Source of the DNA: VRUE01 sp963840565
Lineage (GTDB): Bacteria; Actinomycetota; Thermoleophilia; Solirubrobacterales; 70-9
Assembly: GCA_963840565.1 (NCBI GenBank)
Contig: CAWIZH010000002.1
Location: 744,001-808,000 of the forward strand
Length of the DNA stretch: 64,000 nt
Direction of reading: 5' to 3'
The notes beneath the pieces were generated by a model. That model saw only the letters and a program-made list of their open reading frames with translations. It was not told the DNA's origin and did no database searches. The position numbers were made by a program, and so were the translations under genes. This document shows positions 54,567 through 64,000 of this stretch, piece after piece. Each line of letters starts with the position of its first letter. Within the stretch, counting starts at the first letter, position 1.

Positions 54567-54567
54567 C

Positions 54568-55008
54568 TCAGACTCCCCTCACGATGTTGGTCCAGGTGCC
54601 CTTGACGACCTGGTCGCCGTTCTGGTTGACCGAGTTCGTCTCGAAGACGTAGAAGCCCTTGCCGTCCTTCTCGAAGATCTGCAGGCACTTGGCCGTGGTC
54701 GTGATCTCGTCGCCCGAACAAGCCGGCTCACCCCACTCGAACTCCTGGCCACCGTGCACCATCGCGGCGAAGTTCATCCCGACCTCGGGGTCGAACATCG
54801 CCGGCCCCAGCGCCGGGGCGCTGTAGACGACGCAGAACATCGGCGGCGCGACGACATCGCGATAGCCCGCCGCCTTGGCCGCCTCGCGGTCCGTGTAGAC
54901 CGGATCGTCGAGCCCAATCACCCGCGCGTACTCACCGATCTTCTCCTTACCCACCTCGTAGGTCGTGGAGGGCCATTCCTTGCCTATTGCCTCTGTCTTT
55001 ATAGCCAT
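54568..55008 (-). CDS. MaoC N-terminal-type dehydratase (HadA-like)
   Basis: The 146-residue product has the FAS1-type dehydratase fold: STTYEVGKEKIGEYARVIGL, DDPVYTDREAAKAAGYRDVV, APPMFCVVYSAPALGPAMFD, VHGGQEFEWGEPACSGDEIT and FYVFETNSVNQNGDQVVKGT. The active-site residues lie in the partner, as in HadA. The HadA-HadB pairing is inferred from fold and order. Confidence 0.88.
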   Translation of the reverse strand: MAIKTEAIGKEWPSTTYEVGKEKIGEYARVIGLDDPVYTDREAAKAAGYRDVVAPPMFCVVYSAPALGPAMFDPEVGMNFAAMVHGGQEFEWGEPACSGDEITTTAKCLQIFEKDGKGFYVFETNSVNQNGDQVVKGTWTNIVRGV

Positions 55009-55069
55009 ATGGTCGCGGCAGTCTAATGACGCTCACCGGGACTGGTCGCCTGGCCAATCCGGGCTTTGA

Positions 55070-55180
55070 GAGGGACCGGGTGCCCCTGCCGGCGGCTTGT
55101 ACTTTTTCGGCAATTCCTTGCGGCGCCAGCAACGGGCTCCCCACCGAAAAAGTTGAGCCGGCAGGGGTACCCGGTCCCTC
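55070..55180. repeat. palindrome A4 (111 bases, core family A)
   Basis: Arms of 24 bases (55070-55093 and 55157-55180; one G-U type mismatch). The plus-strand core is CTTGTACTTTTTCGGC ... TGCGGCGCCAGCAA ... CCGAAAAAGTTGAG. It begins four bases after the lepA stop (55185) and precedes the HadA-like gene. Confidence 0.9.
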
Positions 55181-55184
55181 CTAA

Positions 55185-56978
<1,794 letters not shown>

Positions 56979-57003
56979 GGGCGAGCCGGAGTATGGCGAT
57001 TGG

Positions 57004-57102
57004 CCGACGGGTCCTGTCGCGGCGGCCCTCCCCCATGTGCTCGGACGCCGCTAAGCGGCGCCCTCCGCTATGGGGGACCCCCGCCACCGCGCCACCCGTC
57101 GG
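57004..57102. repeat. palindrome H (99 bases, imperfect)
   Basis: Outer 9-base arms (57004-57012, 57094-57102), then partly paired CGCGGCGG/CCGCCACCGCG and CCCCCAT/ATGGGGG, then a small CCGCT-AA-GCGG-type tip. It fills the gap between lepA and the glycosyltransferase gene, eight bases after the stop of the latter. Confidence 0.65.
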
Positions 57103-57109
57103 AGGATCG

Positions 57110-59161
57110 TCATCTAGGGCACGTCGATGGATCCAGCGGGGTCCTTAGCTTGAGGACTACCGTCGGCGGCTTGCGCAAGACGACGGTGGCGTTTGGAGCT
57201 TCTGTCCAGCGGGCGGTTGCGGGGTATGGGGGCTTGTTGGGTTCGATGCGGTCTCGGCTGGCTATTACGTAGTCGTAGTTGCCGGCGTTGAGGAGGCGGC
57301 GCCAGGTGCGGCAGGTGGTTGGGGGCGTGAAGCCGCCGTGGGGTTGCTCGATGCCGATGTAGTCGACGTGGTTGCTCAGGTCCTTGCCGTAGAGGGGGTA
57401 CTGGCGGGTGCTGGTGGTGGCGATGCGGGCGCCACTGATTCCCTGGGCCCACTTGAAGGCGGCGTTTAGGCCAGGGGTGGTGAAGGAAGGATCGGCGTAG
57501 CGGTCCTGAAGGTAGTGACGCTGGATCGGATAGCCGATGGCGACCACGAGCAGCGCGAGTACGGCGCCAGCTCCAAACACCGCGCGCCGCCCCCATGGTG
57601 GCGTGACTTCGCCTTTCTTCGTCCCAGGAGCGAAAAAAGGCGAAGTCGGCGAAAGACTCACGAGGCGGTGACGCAATCCAGGCGTGGCGGGCAGCAGGGC
57701 CAGGCCTAGGACCAGGGCTGGGGCTACGTAGCGCAGGCCGGATTCGAAGCCTTGAGGAGTGCCGCTGGGGCCGGAAGCGGAGGTTGGGGCAATCAGCCAG
57801 GCGAAGGCGGCTGCGAGGCCGGCCAGGCCGGCCACGCGCAGCAACGGATCGGCGCGGCGGCCGAGGCTGAGCAGCAAGCCCGCCAGGGCAAGGGCGCCGA
57901 GTAGGGGCCAGAAGAAGCTGAGGCCGTGATGCAGGCCCGGCAGAAACCAGTCCGACCAGACCGAGCCATCGGTCAGGTAACCAAGGACGCCGTGACCCTC
58001 GCGACCACCGAGCGCCTGCTCGGGCGCCGGCAGCGTGATCGGCCCGAGGTGCCTGATCCAGGGCAGCGGGTTGCCGGTATGGGCGAGGTTGCGCAGGTAC
58101 CAGTAGCCCCCGCCCGCGAGGGCAGCCAGACCAGATGCAGCGAACGCCTTCCACCTGCCCCCTGACGGTGCAGCCACGACCAGGCCGGCAACGAGAACAA
58201 CCGTGGGCAAAAGAAAGTTGAGCTTGGTCCCAGCAGCAAGCCCCGCGGCCAGCCCGACAACAACCAGCGCCCCGGTCGACAGCCCGCCCGCTCGGTCAGC
58301 TCGAGCCTCCCAAGCGTTCAGGGCAACCGCAACAGCAGCAAGTAGGAAGAAGATGCCGACGATGTCGTTGCGCGCCTCCCCCGCCTGATCGCTGAGCGCC
58401 GGCAGGCTCAGGGCAACCGCTGTAAGCGCCAGTGACACTGGGGCCACCCGGTAAGGCCGCCCAACGCACCATCCCGCCACCAAACACCCCACGAACCAGC
58501 CGAGATTCAGCAGCGGCGACAGAAGATCGCGATGGAACACGGTCATCCCAACCGCGTGAAGCACTTCCGAATTCGCCGGATAGAACCAAGCCAGGAACTG
58601 CGGCGCGATGAAATGCAGGCTCCACGTATCGCCGCTCTGAAAGAACCCAGCAGCAAACGGCCCGTGGTACCAAGTCGAGTCGAACCCGGTCATCCCCGTA
58701 GACAGCCGCAGCTTCACCCCAGCAGCGAAATGGATGGTCGCTGCCGCGGCAATCACTAGGGCAACCAACGTCGCAAGCGAGGGACGGTGGGGGGGTCCCT
58801 CCGTCTTGCTGGGTTTTTCGCCTTTAAGTGGGCGGCTCTCGCTGAGTGGTCTGTGCGAAAAAGAGGACGCCGCTGCGTCGGAGGGACCCCCCCACCGTCC
58901 CCCCAAGCGCAACCGGAGCATCGCGCCAATGACGATCACGACGGCTAGATACGGCACAACTGCGAACCAGCCAACTGTTCCGAGGAGCTCTGCCGCCCAG
59001 AGCAGGCCGGCTATTGCAAGTACCGCAGTCGACAGATGCGTCGAGATCCCAGTGAGCTCGGGTGTCAGCTTTTTCCGTACGGCGGTCGCACCGAGCCAGG
59101 CGACGCAGATGAGCAGAGCAAAATCAACAACCCCGAGCAGATACCGCCCCACCCCGAGCAT
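57110..59161 (-). CDS. GT-C-like integral membrane glycosyltransferase with two in-frame palindromic inserts
   Basis: The 683-residue product has about 12 membrane segments. A luminal loop FDSTWYHGPFAAGFFQ near residue 185, with an acidic Asp, and a soluble C-terminal part recall GT-C enzymes that use polyprenyl-phosphate sugars. The family is not certain. Two stretches are translated palindromes: residues about 87-127 (palindrome I) and about 505-519 (palindrome C4). Both lie in hydrophilic loops and keep frame, so they look tolerated. It lies 11 bases upstream of palindrome H and downstream of murJ. Confidence 0.75.
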   Translation of the reverse strand: MLGVGRYLLGVVDFALLICVAWLGATAVRKKLTPELTGISTHLSTAVLAIAGLLWAAELLGTVGWFAVVPYLAVVIVIGAMLRLRLGGRWGGPSDAAASSFSHRPLSESRPLKGEKPSKTEGPPHRPSLATLVALVIAAAATIHFAAGVKLRLSTGMTGFDSTWYHGPFAAGFFQSGDTWSLHFIAPQFLAWFYPANSEVLHAVGMTVFHRDLLSPLLNLGWFVGCLVAGWCVGRPYRVAPVSLALTAVALSLPALSDQAGEARNDIVGIFFLLAAVAVALNAWEARADRAGGLSTGALVVVGLAAGLAAGTKLNFLLPTVVLVAGLVVAAPSGGRWKAFAASGLAALAGGGYWYLRNLAHTGNPLPWIRHLGPITLPAPEQALGGREGHGVLGYLTDGSVWSDWFLPGLHHGLSFFWPLLGALALAGLLLSLGRRADPLLRVAGLAGLAAAFAWLIAPTSASGPSGTPQGFESGLRYVAPALVLGLALLPATPGLRHRLVSLSPTSPFFAPGTKKGEVTPPWGRRAVFGAGAVLALLVVAIGYPIQRHYLQDRYADPSFTTPGLNAAFKWAQGISGARIATTSTRQYPLYGKDLSNHVDYIGIEQPHGGFTPPTTCRTWRRLLNAGNYDYVIASRDRIEPNKPPYPATARWTEAPNATVVLRKPPTVVLKLRTPLDPSTCPR
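57604..57648. repeat. palindrome C4 inside the glycosyltransferase gene
   Basis: TGACTTCGCCTTT and AAAGGCGAAGTCG (a 13-base arm, one wobble) flank CTTCGTCCCAGGAGCGAAA. It matches C3 in arms and partly in core. The host gene reads through it in frame as SPTSPFFAPGTKKGE. Confidence 0.82.
58781..58901. repeat. palindrome I (121 bases) inside the glycosyltransferase gene
   Basis: Perfect 23-base arms (58781-58803 and 58879-58901) and a 75-base core with TCTTGCTGGGTTTTTCGCC ... GCGAAAAAGAGGACG, reminiscent of family A. The host gene is open through it (about 40 codons), giving GGPSDAAASSFSHRPLSESR and onward. Confidence 0.85.
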
Positions 59162-60841
59162 CTAGCGCCGCCGCAGGAGCCGCGTGATCTGCTCGAGCTC
59201 GGCGATCTTCATCAACTTCGCCGCGGCCAAATAGGTGAGCCCCCCCAGCCCAAGCCCGGCGCCGAGCGAGACTATCTGGCCGAAGAGGCCGCGCCCGAGC
59301 GTGTTGTCGAGCACGTCCCAGACGCCGAAGGAGACCACCGCCAGGGCGGCCGCCGCGATCGTGATCTTGATCGTGGTCGCGGTCAGCCGGCGCAGCTCGA
59401 GCCCGCCGAACTCGTGGCGCAGGACGATCGCCTGGGCGATCACCGCGACGATCGTGCCGATTCCGGTGCCGGCAACGATGCCGCCGGTTCCGAAGGGCTT
59501 GTAGAGCAGCAGGGCGCCGAGGGCCGAGACCACCAGGTCGAAACCGGCCAGACCGGTCGCCATCCAGGGCCGCTGGAGGCTGAAGAAGGTGCGTGTCTGC
59601 AGCAGGTAGAGGCCGTTGGTCGGCAGCGAGAAGGCGAACCAGAAGAGCGCGGTGGCGACGAGCGTGGTGTCGGCAGCGCTGAATTCGCCGCGCTGGTAGA
59701 TCAGCCGAATCATCGGCACCGAGAGGACCAGCACCGCGGCGGCGGCGGGGATGAGGACAAAGAGGATCTGGCGCATGCCGTTGGCCATCGTCGCCCGCAG
59801 GTTCCCCATCTCACCGCGCGAGGCGAAGCGGGCCAGAGTCGGAAAAAGCACCGTCGCGATCGCCACCGAGAAGATTCCCTGCGGCAGCTGATAGATGCGG
59901 AAGGCCTTGTCGATCGCCGCCGGCGATTCGTCGCTGACCAGGCTGCCGAAGAGGCTGTTGATCAGCATGTTGAAGTTGATCAGGCCGAGGCTGATCGTCA
60001 CCGGCAGCATCAAGAGCAAAACGCGCCGCACGTCGGGGTTGCGCCACTCGAAGCTCCATTCGAACTTGAACGGCGTGTTGCGCAGGTCGAAGGTCGGGAT
60101 CAGCAGCTGGACCAGGGTGCCAAGCAGGATTCCGATCGCGTAGGCGTAGATCCGGTTCTGGCCGTGGAAGGCGGGTGCCAGCAGGACGACGACGGCGATG
60201 ATCGTCAGGTTCCAGAACAGCGGCGAGATCGCGAAGGCGCCGAAGCGGTCGTAGCTGTTGAGGATGCCGACGACGACGCCGCTGATCCCGAGCAGGATCA
60301 GGATCGGGAAGAGGATCTGCGAGAGGGTGATCGTCAGGCTGAGGAGCTCGGGTTTGAAGCCGGGCGCGAAGAGTGGCATGACGAATGAGGCAGTGAGCAC
60401 GAAGAGCGCCGTGATCGCTCCCAGCACGAGGGTGACGAGCAGCAGCAGGGTCGAGGCGAGGCGGAAGGCCTCGCGGTAGTTCTTGCGCTCGAGCTGCTCT
60501 GTGAAGATCGGCACGAAGGCCGGCTGCAGGGCCGCGTCGGCGAAGAGGGCGCGGACCAGGTTCGGCACCTGGAAGGCGATCGTGAAGGCCGACATCGGGC
60601 CGTTGACGCCGTAGTAGGAGGCGGCGACTACCTCGCGCACCAGGCCGGCGATTCGCGAGGCGGCGGTCGCAACCGAAAAGAACGCAGTCGAGCGCGCGAT
60701 CCGCCCCGCCTGCCGGCCCGGCGCCGGGTTGGCGCTCGGTTCCTCGCCCGGCGCGAAGGCCTCCGCCTCGCGCACGGCAGCGTCTTCAGCAAGCGCCTCT
60801 TCGTCGCGGTCGGGACTGTCGGGTGCCTTGGGCGTCTCCAA
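59162..60841 (-). CDS. murJ: lipid II flippase MurJ (MviN)
   Basis: The 559-residue product has 14 membrane segments and MviN features: RSTAFFSVATAASRIAGLVR, SAFTIAFQVPNLVRALFADA, ALQPAFVPIFTEQL, ALFVLTASFVMPLFAPGF, LPQGIFSVAIATVLFPTLAR and YQRGEFSAADT. It flips lipid II across the membrane. A 60-residue hydrophilic N-terminus precedes the fold. It is divergent from rpsT. Confidence 0.95.
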   Translation of the reverse strand: METPKAPDSPDRDEEALAEDAAVREAEAFAPGEEPSANPAPGRQAGRIARSTAFFSVATAASRIAGLVREVVAASYYGVNGPMSAFTIAFQVPNLVRALFADAALQPAFVPIFTEQLERKNYREAFRLASTLLLLVTLVLGAITALFVLTASFVMPLFAPGFKPELLSLTITLSQILFPILILLGISGVVVGILNSYDRFGAFAISPLFWNLTIIAVVVLLAPAFHGQNRIYAYAIGILLGTLVQLLIPTFDLRNTPFKFEWSFEWRNPDVRRVLLLMLPVTISLGLINFNMLINSLFGSLVSDESPAAIDKAFRIYQLPQGIFSVAIATVLFPTLARFASRGEMGNLRATMANGMRQILFVLIPAAAAVLVLSVPMIRLIYQRGEFSAADTTLVATALFWFAFSLPTNGLYLLQTRTFFSLQRPWMATGLAGFDLVVSALGALLLYKPFGTGGIVAGTGIGTIVAVIAQAIVLRHEFGGLELRRLTATTIKITIAAAALAVVSFGVWDVLDNTLGRGLFGQIVSLGAGLGLGGLTYLAAAKLMKIAELEQITRLLRRR

Positions 60842-60857
60842 GCTTGTTCTCAGTCGC

Positions 60858-60863
60858 TATAGT
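60858..60863 (+). promoter_or_regulatory. -10 box of the rpsT promoter
   Basis: TATAGT lies 48 bases before the rpsT start codon, giving a leader of about 40 bases. The -35 region is not clear (TCTCCA at 17 bases). The divergent murJ gene starts only 17 bases away. Confidence 0.45.
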
Positions 60864-60910
60864 CGGCGGCCGCCCGGAGGGGGCTCGGTGCCCACTCAGG
60901 CAAATGACTT

Positions 60911-61180
60911 ATGGCCAACATTGCCTCACAGAAGAAGCGGATCCTACGCAGCGAGCGCGAGCGGACGGAGAACCGCCTGCTCACGAGCACGGTGAAGACC
61001 TACTTCCGTCGCCTCGAGGCCGCGGTCGAGGCCGGCGATGCGAGCAAGATCGAGGCCGAGCACAAGGCATTCGTCTCCAAGGTCGACAAGGCCGTGCAGA
61101 AGGGCGCCCTGCATAAGAACACGGGCGCTCGCAAGAAGTCGAGAGCGGCCCGAGTCGCCGCCTCCGCAGCCGCGAAGTAG
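60911..61180 (+). CDS. rpsT: 30S ribosomal protein S20
   Basis: The 89-residue basic protein reads MANIASQKKRILRSERERTE, NRLLTSTVKTYFRRLEAAVE, FVSKVDKAVQKGALHKNTGA and RKKSRAARVAASA, the full S20 three-helix bundle. Its TAG directly abuts the stop of holA on the other strand (61181). The holA-rpsT neighbourhood is widespread. Confidence 0.97.
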   Translation: MANIASQKKRILRSERERTENRLLTSTVKTYFRRLEAAVEAGDASKIEAEHKAFVSKVDKAVQKGALHKNTGARKKSRAARVAASAAAK

Positions 61181-62161
61181 CTACGCCGGGACTCCAGCGG
61201 CTCGCCTGAGGGCGAGGGTCAGCGCCAGCTCGTCGCCGTAATCGGCCCCACCCCGGCACCAGACCTCCAGCTCGGCCAGGGCGATCGTCGCCTCGTGCAG
61301 GTCACCGAGGCTCGTATTGCCGAGGCGAGCGACCAGCTGGCGTGCGGCGTAGGGATGCATGCCGAGGCTGGACTCGACCTGCTTTGGCGGCACGCCCTCC
61401 TCGATCTGGGCGGCGGCCGCGCAGGCCTTGCGCAGCCGCGAAGCGAGGCCGTAGATCAGGCCGGTGACGTTTTCACCCTGGGAGATCAGCCGCTCGGCAA
61501 GCGACGCGGCACGGGCCGGATCACGCTCCAGCAGGGCATCGGACAAAGCCCACACGGCGGCCTCTGAGGTGTCGGAGACCATTGCTTCGAGATCCTCGGC
61601 GCTGACCCGTCCCCCCTCGCCGGCCCAAAGCGCAAGGCGCTCGAGCTCGTTGCGCAAACGCACCGAGCTGGCACCCATGCGCTCGACCAAAATGCGAGCC
61701 GCGGCGGGCTCCAGGGAATAGCCAAGGCGTTTGGCGTCGGCGACGAGGAGGCGCGGCATCTCGCGCGCCTTGGGGGCCTCGAACTCGTGGATCTCCCCCT
61801 TGCCCGCCTTGACCGCCTTCGCCAGCTTCGCCGGCGCTTTCGCGCGGGCGATCAGCACCACGGTCAGGTCCGGCGGCAGCGAGGCGAGCGCCGCGACAAC
61901 CGGCTCGAGCTGACGATCGCGCCAGCGCTCAACTCCATCGGCAAGCAGGTAGCGCCGCGTCTCGGTCAGCGACATCGCCGGGATCGCCGCCAACAGGGCC
62001 TCGTGGTCGGGCCCGCCCCTACCCTCGCTCGGCTCGAAGATTTCCAGTGCCCCAGCCCCACCGTCCCCTTCGGCCCGGGCGCGCAGCCGGCCTCGCGTCG
62101 CGTCGATCTTCGCCTGGTCGGTACCGGCAATCAGGTAAAGCGAGGACAAGCTGTCGGCCAT
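61181..62161 (-). CDS. holA: DNA polymerase III delta subunit
   Basis: HolA opens the beta clamp in the clamp loader. The 326-residue product has SLYLIAGTDQAKIDATRGRL, LEIFEPSEG, LLAAIPAMSLTETRRYLLAD, ARAKAPAKLAKAVKAGKGEI, GYSLEPAAARILVERMGASS, LRNELERLALWAG and the C-terminal collar AQIEEGVPPKQVESSLGMHP, YAARQLVARLGNTSLGDLHE. The ATG at 62161 is the normal start. Divergence is typical for delta. Confidence 0.93.
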   Translation of the reverse strand: MADSLSSLYLIAGTDQAKIDATRGRLRARAEGDGGAGALEIFEPSEGRGGPDHEALLAAIPAMSLTETRRYLLADGVERWRDRQLEPVVAALASLPPDLTVVLIARAKAPAKLAKAVKAGKGEIHEFEAPKAREMPRLLVADAKRLGYSLEPAAARILVERMGASSVRLRNELERLALWAGEGGRVSAEDLEAMVSDTSEAAVWALSDALLERDPARAASLAERLISQGENVTGLIYGLASRLRKACAAAAQIEEGVPPKQVESSLGMHPYAARQLVARLGNTSLGDLHEATIALAELEVWCRGGADYGDELALTLALRRAAGVPA

Positions 62162-62189
62162 CGCGGCCGAGTCTAGTGACGGAGCCTGT

Positions 62190-62987
62190 CTACTTGCCGC
62201 TGTCGGCGGCTTCCTTGGCAGCGGCGGGACTGGAGCTTCCCGAAGGAGCCGGCGCCGGCGGAGCAACCGGCTTGGGCGACGCTGCGGCGCCCTGGTCTTT
62301 GCCGGCCTTTTCAGATGAGGAGGTCGGCTTCGCCGTCGAGACAGTCTGACCATCCGATTTGCTGGTCAGCGGGCTTTTGGACTTGCCGCTGCCGTCGTTC
62401 GTCGCCTTGGTCGTCGATGCTGCGTTCGGCTTCGACCCGCCGCCAGAGGCTCCAGTCGACTGCCCGTTATTTGGCTGACTTTCGACTACAGCCGGAGTGG
62501 GAGCCGGCGAGGGGGCCGACGGCAACGGTTCGACGGTTGGTGCCGGGGACGCGGGAGCTGGAACCGATGCAACCGGTGCCTGCTCCGCGGGACTCCGCTG
62601 CGTGCCGGGTGAAACGGCGATTTGATCTGGCCCTCCGCGATTGCCGTCGCTGCCGGGCTGTCCCCTGTGACGGGGATGCCCCGAAGCAGCTGTGTGCGAA
62701 CGGGGGCCGGGAGCCGGCGAAGACGGGGCGAGGACGGGGCCCTGGGTCAGGGCAATCGCATCGTGGACGCTGCCGGCCTTGGTCGGGTATCCGGGAATCG
62801 GGCCACTGAAGACGGCAGGGAAGCCGAGCTGAGAGATGAACAAGGTCAAGCCAAGCCCGACCGCAGCGACCGCTCCGACCAACGCAATCGAGGCGTTGCG
62901 GAGCCGCAGCAGCATGCCGTCGCCCGCAAGGCTCTGGCCCACTTCCCACGACCGCTGTCGAATCTTGGACAACATTTCTCTAACCAT
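62190..62987 (-). CDS. single-pass membrane protein with Pro/Ala/Ser-rich tail
   Basis: The 265-residue product has a basic N-terminus (MLSKIRQRSWEVGQSLAG), one membrane segment (ASIALVGAVAAVGLGLTLFI) and about 200 residues rich in Pro, Ala, Ser, Thr and Lys with no hydrophobic core. The tail is probably exported and disordered. No family recognised. It sits between comEC and holA, a position where small anchor proteins occur. Confidence 0.7.
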   Translation of the reverse strand: MVREMLSKIRQRSWEVGQSLAGDGMLLRLRNASIALVGAVAAVGLGLTLFISQLGFPAVFSGPIPGYPTKAGSVHDAIALTQGPVLAPSSPAPGPRSHTAASGHPRHRGQPGSDGNRGGPDQIAVSPGTQRSPAEQAPVASVPAPASPAPTVEPLPSAPSPAPTPAVVESQPNNGQSTGASGGGSKPNAASTTKATNDGSGKSKSPLTSKSDGQTVSTAKPTSSSEKAGKDQGAAASPKPVAPPAPAPSGSSSPAAAKEAADSGK

Positions 62988-63062
62988 CGTTCATTGTGGC
63001 GACCGGCGAGAGGACAAAGGGCAAGAAACCCCAATATTGCGGAGGCGTTCTGTTGAGGCGGC

Positions 63063-64000
63063 TCAGCTGCCCGCCTCGATCGAGACCGAGTTTCGGCTCG
63101 CCTCGAGGACAACCGTGCCGTCCTGATCGGTGCGAAGAGTGGGCACACGATGCGCAGTGAGGGTGGCGAGCGTGGCTGGCGCCGGATGCCCGTAGGAGTT
63201 ATCCGCGCCAACCGAGATCACCGCGAGCCGTGGAGCGATGCGATCGAGGAGGGCATCGAGGCCGGCGTCTTCGCTGCCATGGTGGGCGACCTTGAGCACG
63301 TCCACGGGACCGGGGTCAAGCGGTATGGCCTCCGCCTCGGCATCGGCGGTGAGCAGCATCGAGAAGTCGCCCCAGCGGGCAAGGAGGACTAGAGCCTGCG
63401 TGTTCGGGTCGGCGCCGGCAAGCGGAGTCGCGAGCAACTCCGGCGGTGGCCAGAGGACTTCGACCCGCAGCCGCCCCGAGCACAACGAGGCGCCCGTGGC
63501 GATGCGCTCCGGCCCGGCGCCAGCCGCCTCGGCCTCGCTGCGCAAGCGCCGGCTGAGCCTCGCGTAGGCAAGTTGTTCAATCGGGAAACGCCCGATCAGT
63601 TCCTCGATCCCACCCGCGTGATCGGACTGTTCGTGGGTGACGACCGCGACCCCGAGGCGCTGGACGCCCGCGGAGCGGAGCTTGGCTTCGAGGCCATCGC
63701 CCGCCGGTCCGCCGTCGATGAGCAGCGCGGGAGCCCGCCCGGGCTGGAGCAGGATCGCGTCTCCTTGGCCAACGTCGAGCACGGAGATCCTCAGCCCGCC
63801 AACGGGGCCGGAAGCACCGGCACCCCCATGACCCCCAAGCCAAACCAGCACGAGAACGACAAGTCCTGCCGCGCTCACCCGAAACTCCCGCCGACGGGCC
63901 TTAAGTGTCCGCCTGGTAGACGTTTCAGGCCCGTCGGCCGCTGATTGAGCCCGGAGTCGGCGGCTACGTAGAAGCGTTGGGGCGCCGATCGCAGAGACGG
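63063..64000 (-). CDS. comEC: ComEC/Rec2 DNA-uptake protein, C-terminal part (continues past right edge)
   Basis: The frame is open from the window edge to the stop at 63063. After a basic loop and a membrane segment (AAGLVVLVLVWLGGHGGAGA) comes the metallo-beta-lactamase-like domain: LRISVLDVGQGDAILLQPGR, LIDGGPAGDGLEAKLRSAGV, VAVVTHEQSDHAGGIEELIG, LLTADAEAEAIPLDPGPVDV, LKVAHHGSEDAGLDALLDRI and NSYGHPAPATLATL. ComEC forms the channel for single-stranded DNA import. The HXSDH motif appears as HEQSDHAGG, so the metal site is intact. Palindrome K2 (63890-63938) is translated in frame before the last membrane segment. Confidence 0.88.
   Translation of the reverse strand, partial: VSAIGAPTLLRSRRLRAQSAADGPETSTRRTLKARRREFRVSAAGLVVLVLVWLGGHGGAGASGPVGGLRISVLDVGQGDAILLQPGRAPALLIDGGPAGDGLEAKLRSAGVQRLGVAVVTHEQSDHAGGIEELIGRFPIEQLAYARLSRRLRSEAEAAGAGPERIATGASLCSGRLRVEVLWPPPELLATPLAGADPNTQALVLLARWGDFSMLLTADAEAEAIPLDPGPVDVLKVAHHGSEDAGLDALLDRIAPRLAVISVGADNSYGHPAPATLATLTAHRVPTLRTDQDGTVVLEASRNSVSIEAGS
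63890..63938. repeat. palindrome K2 (49 bases) inside comEC
   Basis: Perfect 12-base arms (63890-63901 and 63927-63938) and a 25-base loop, the same geometry as K1; both copies share GACGTTTCAGGCCC. The comEC frame passes through it, giving AADGPETSTRRTLKARRR. Confidence 0.8.

Overview
The window is GC-rich bacterial chromosome, most likely a high-GC actinobacterium of the Thermoleophilia/Solirubrobacterales type. This placement is an inference from codon use, several start codons that appear leaderless, an SOS box of the Gram-positive type, the AbiEi/DUF559 protein and the trp and pan gene orders; no rRNA or tRNA is present to confirm it. Coding density is high. No gap longer than about 180 bases lacks a gene, and most of the larger gaps are filled by long palindromes.

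Layout: (1) 1-4.9 kb: a DUF4258/DUF2283 pair, the pantothenate operon panC-panD-panB and a two-HKD phospholipase D-like gene. (2) 4.9-10.3 kb: acyltransferase, ROK sugar kinase, FKBP lipoprotein and a three-gene sugar ABC importer. (3) 10.4-18.5 kb: uvrA (with a SOS box), an AbiEi/DUF559 protein, thioredoxin-TPR, SnoaL, uvrB, DoxX and an XRE regulator. (4) 18.5-24.9 kb: anchored protein, MFS, lytic transglycosylase, coaE, rpsA, flavin reductase and a YdcZ transporter. (5) 25-36.6 kb: an ECF sigma factor with a membrane segment and a Gly/Asp/His-rich tail beside a secreted protein carrying the same repeat, then polA, a broken CotH gene, malic enzyme, an SDR epimerase, a lipoprotein, pfkA and a methyltransferase. 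Many genes here carry single-base frameshifts. (6) 36.6-45.5 kb: hisIE-trpE-trpG-trpD-trpC-(htrA)-trpF-trpB-trpA plus a 50-residue membrane protein, all on the minus strand. (7) 45.6-57 kb: the translation/stress cluster era, ybeY, phoH (with an intein), yqeY, vapBC, murI, DUF2269, prmA, dnaJ, hrcA, a HadA/HadB-like pair and lepA. (8) 57.1-64 kb: GT-C-like membrane protein, murJ, rpsT, holA, a proline-rich membrane protein and the 3' part of comEC.

The most unusual feature is a dense population (about 20 in 64 kb) of long palindromes. They have 8-29 bp complementary arms that differ from copy to copy around cores that recur. At least three core families can be seen: A (CTTGTACTTTTTCGGC...), B (an inner GAGCGGC-TCCT-GCCGCTC hairpin) and C/K (CGTCCAYATGGACG). 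Many start at, or include, the stop codon of a gene. Four lie inside reading frames and are translated (prmA, twice in the 57-59 kb glycosyltransferase gene, and comEC). Two copies of family C bracket the AbiEi/DUF559 gene and supply its start and stop codons. This resembles Rickettsia palindromic elements or REP/REPIN systems but matches none that I recognise.

Other notable points are a probable class 3 (WCT) intein in phoH, a consensus leaderless promoter overlapped by an inverted repeat at the phospholipase D gene, and the cluster of indels at 27-36 kb, which looks largely like sequence error because it hits polA and pfkA.
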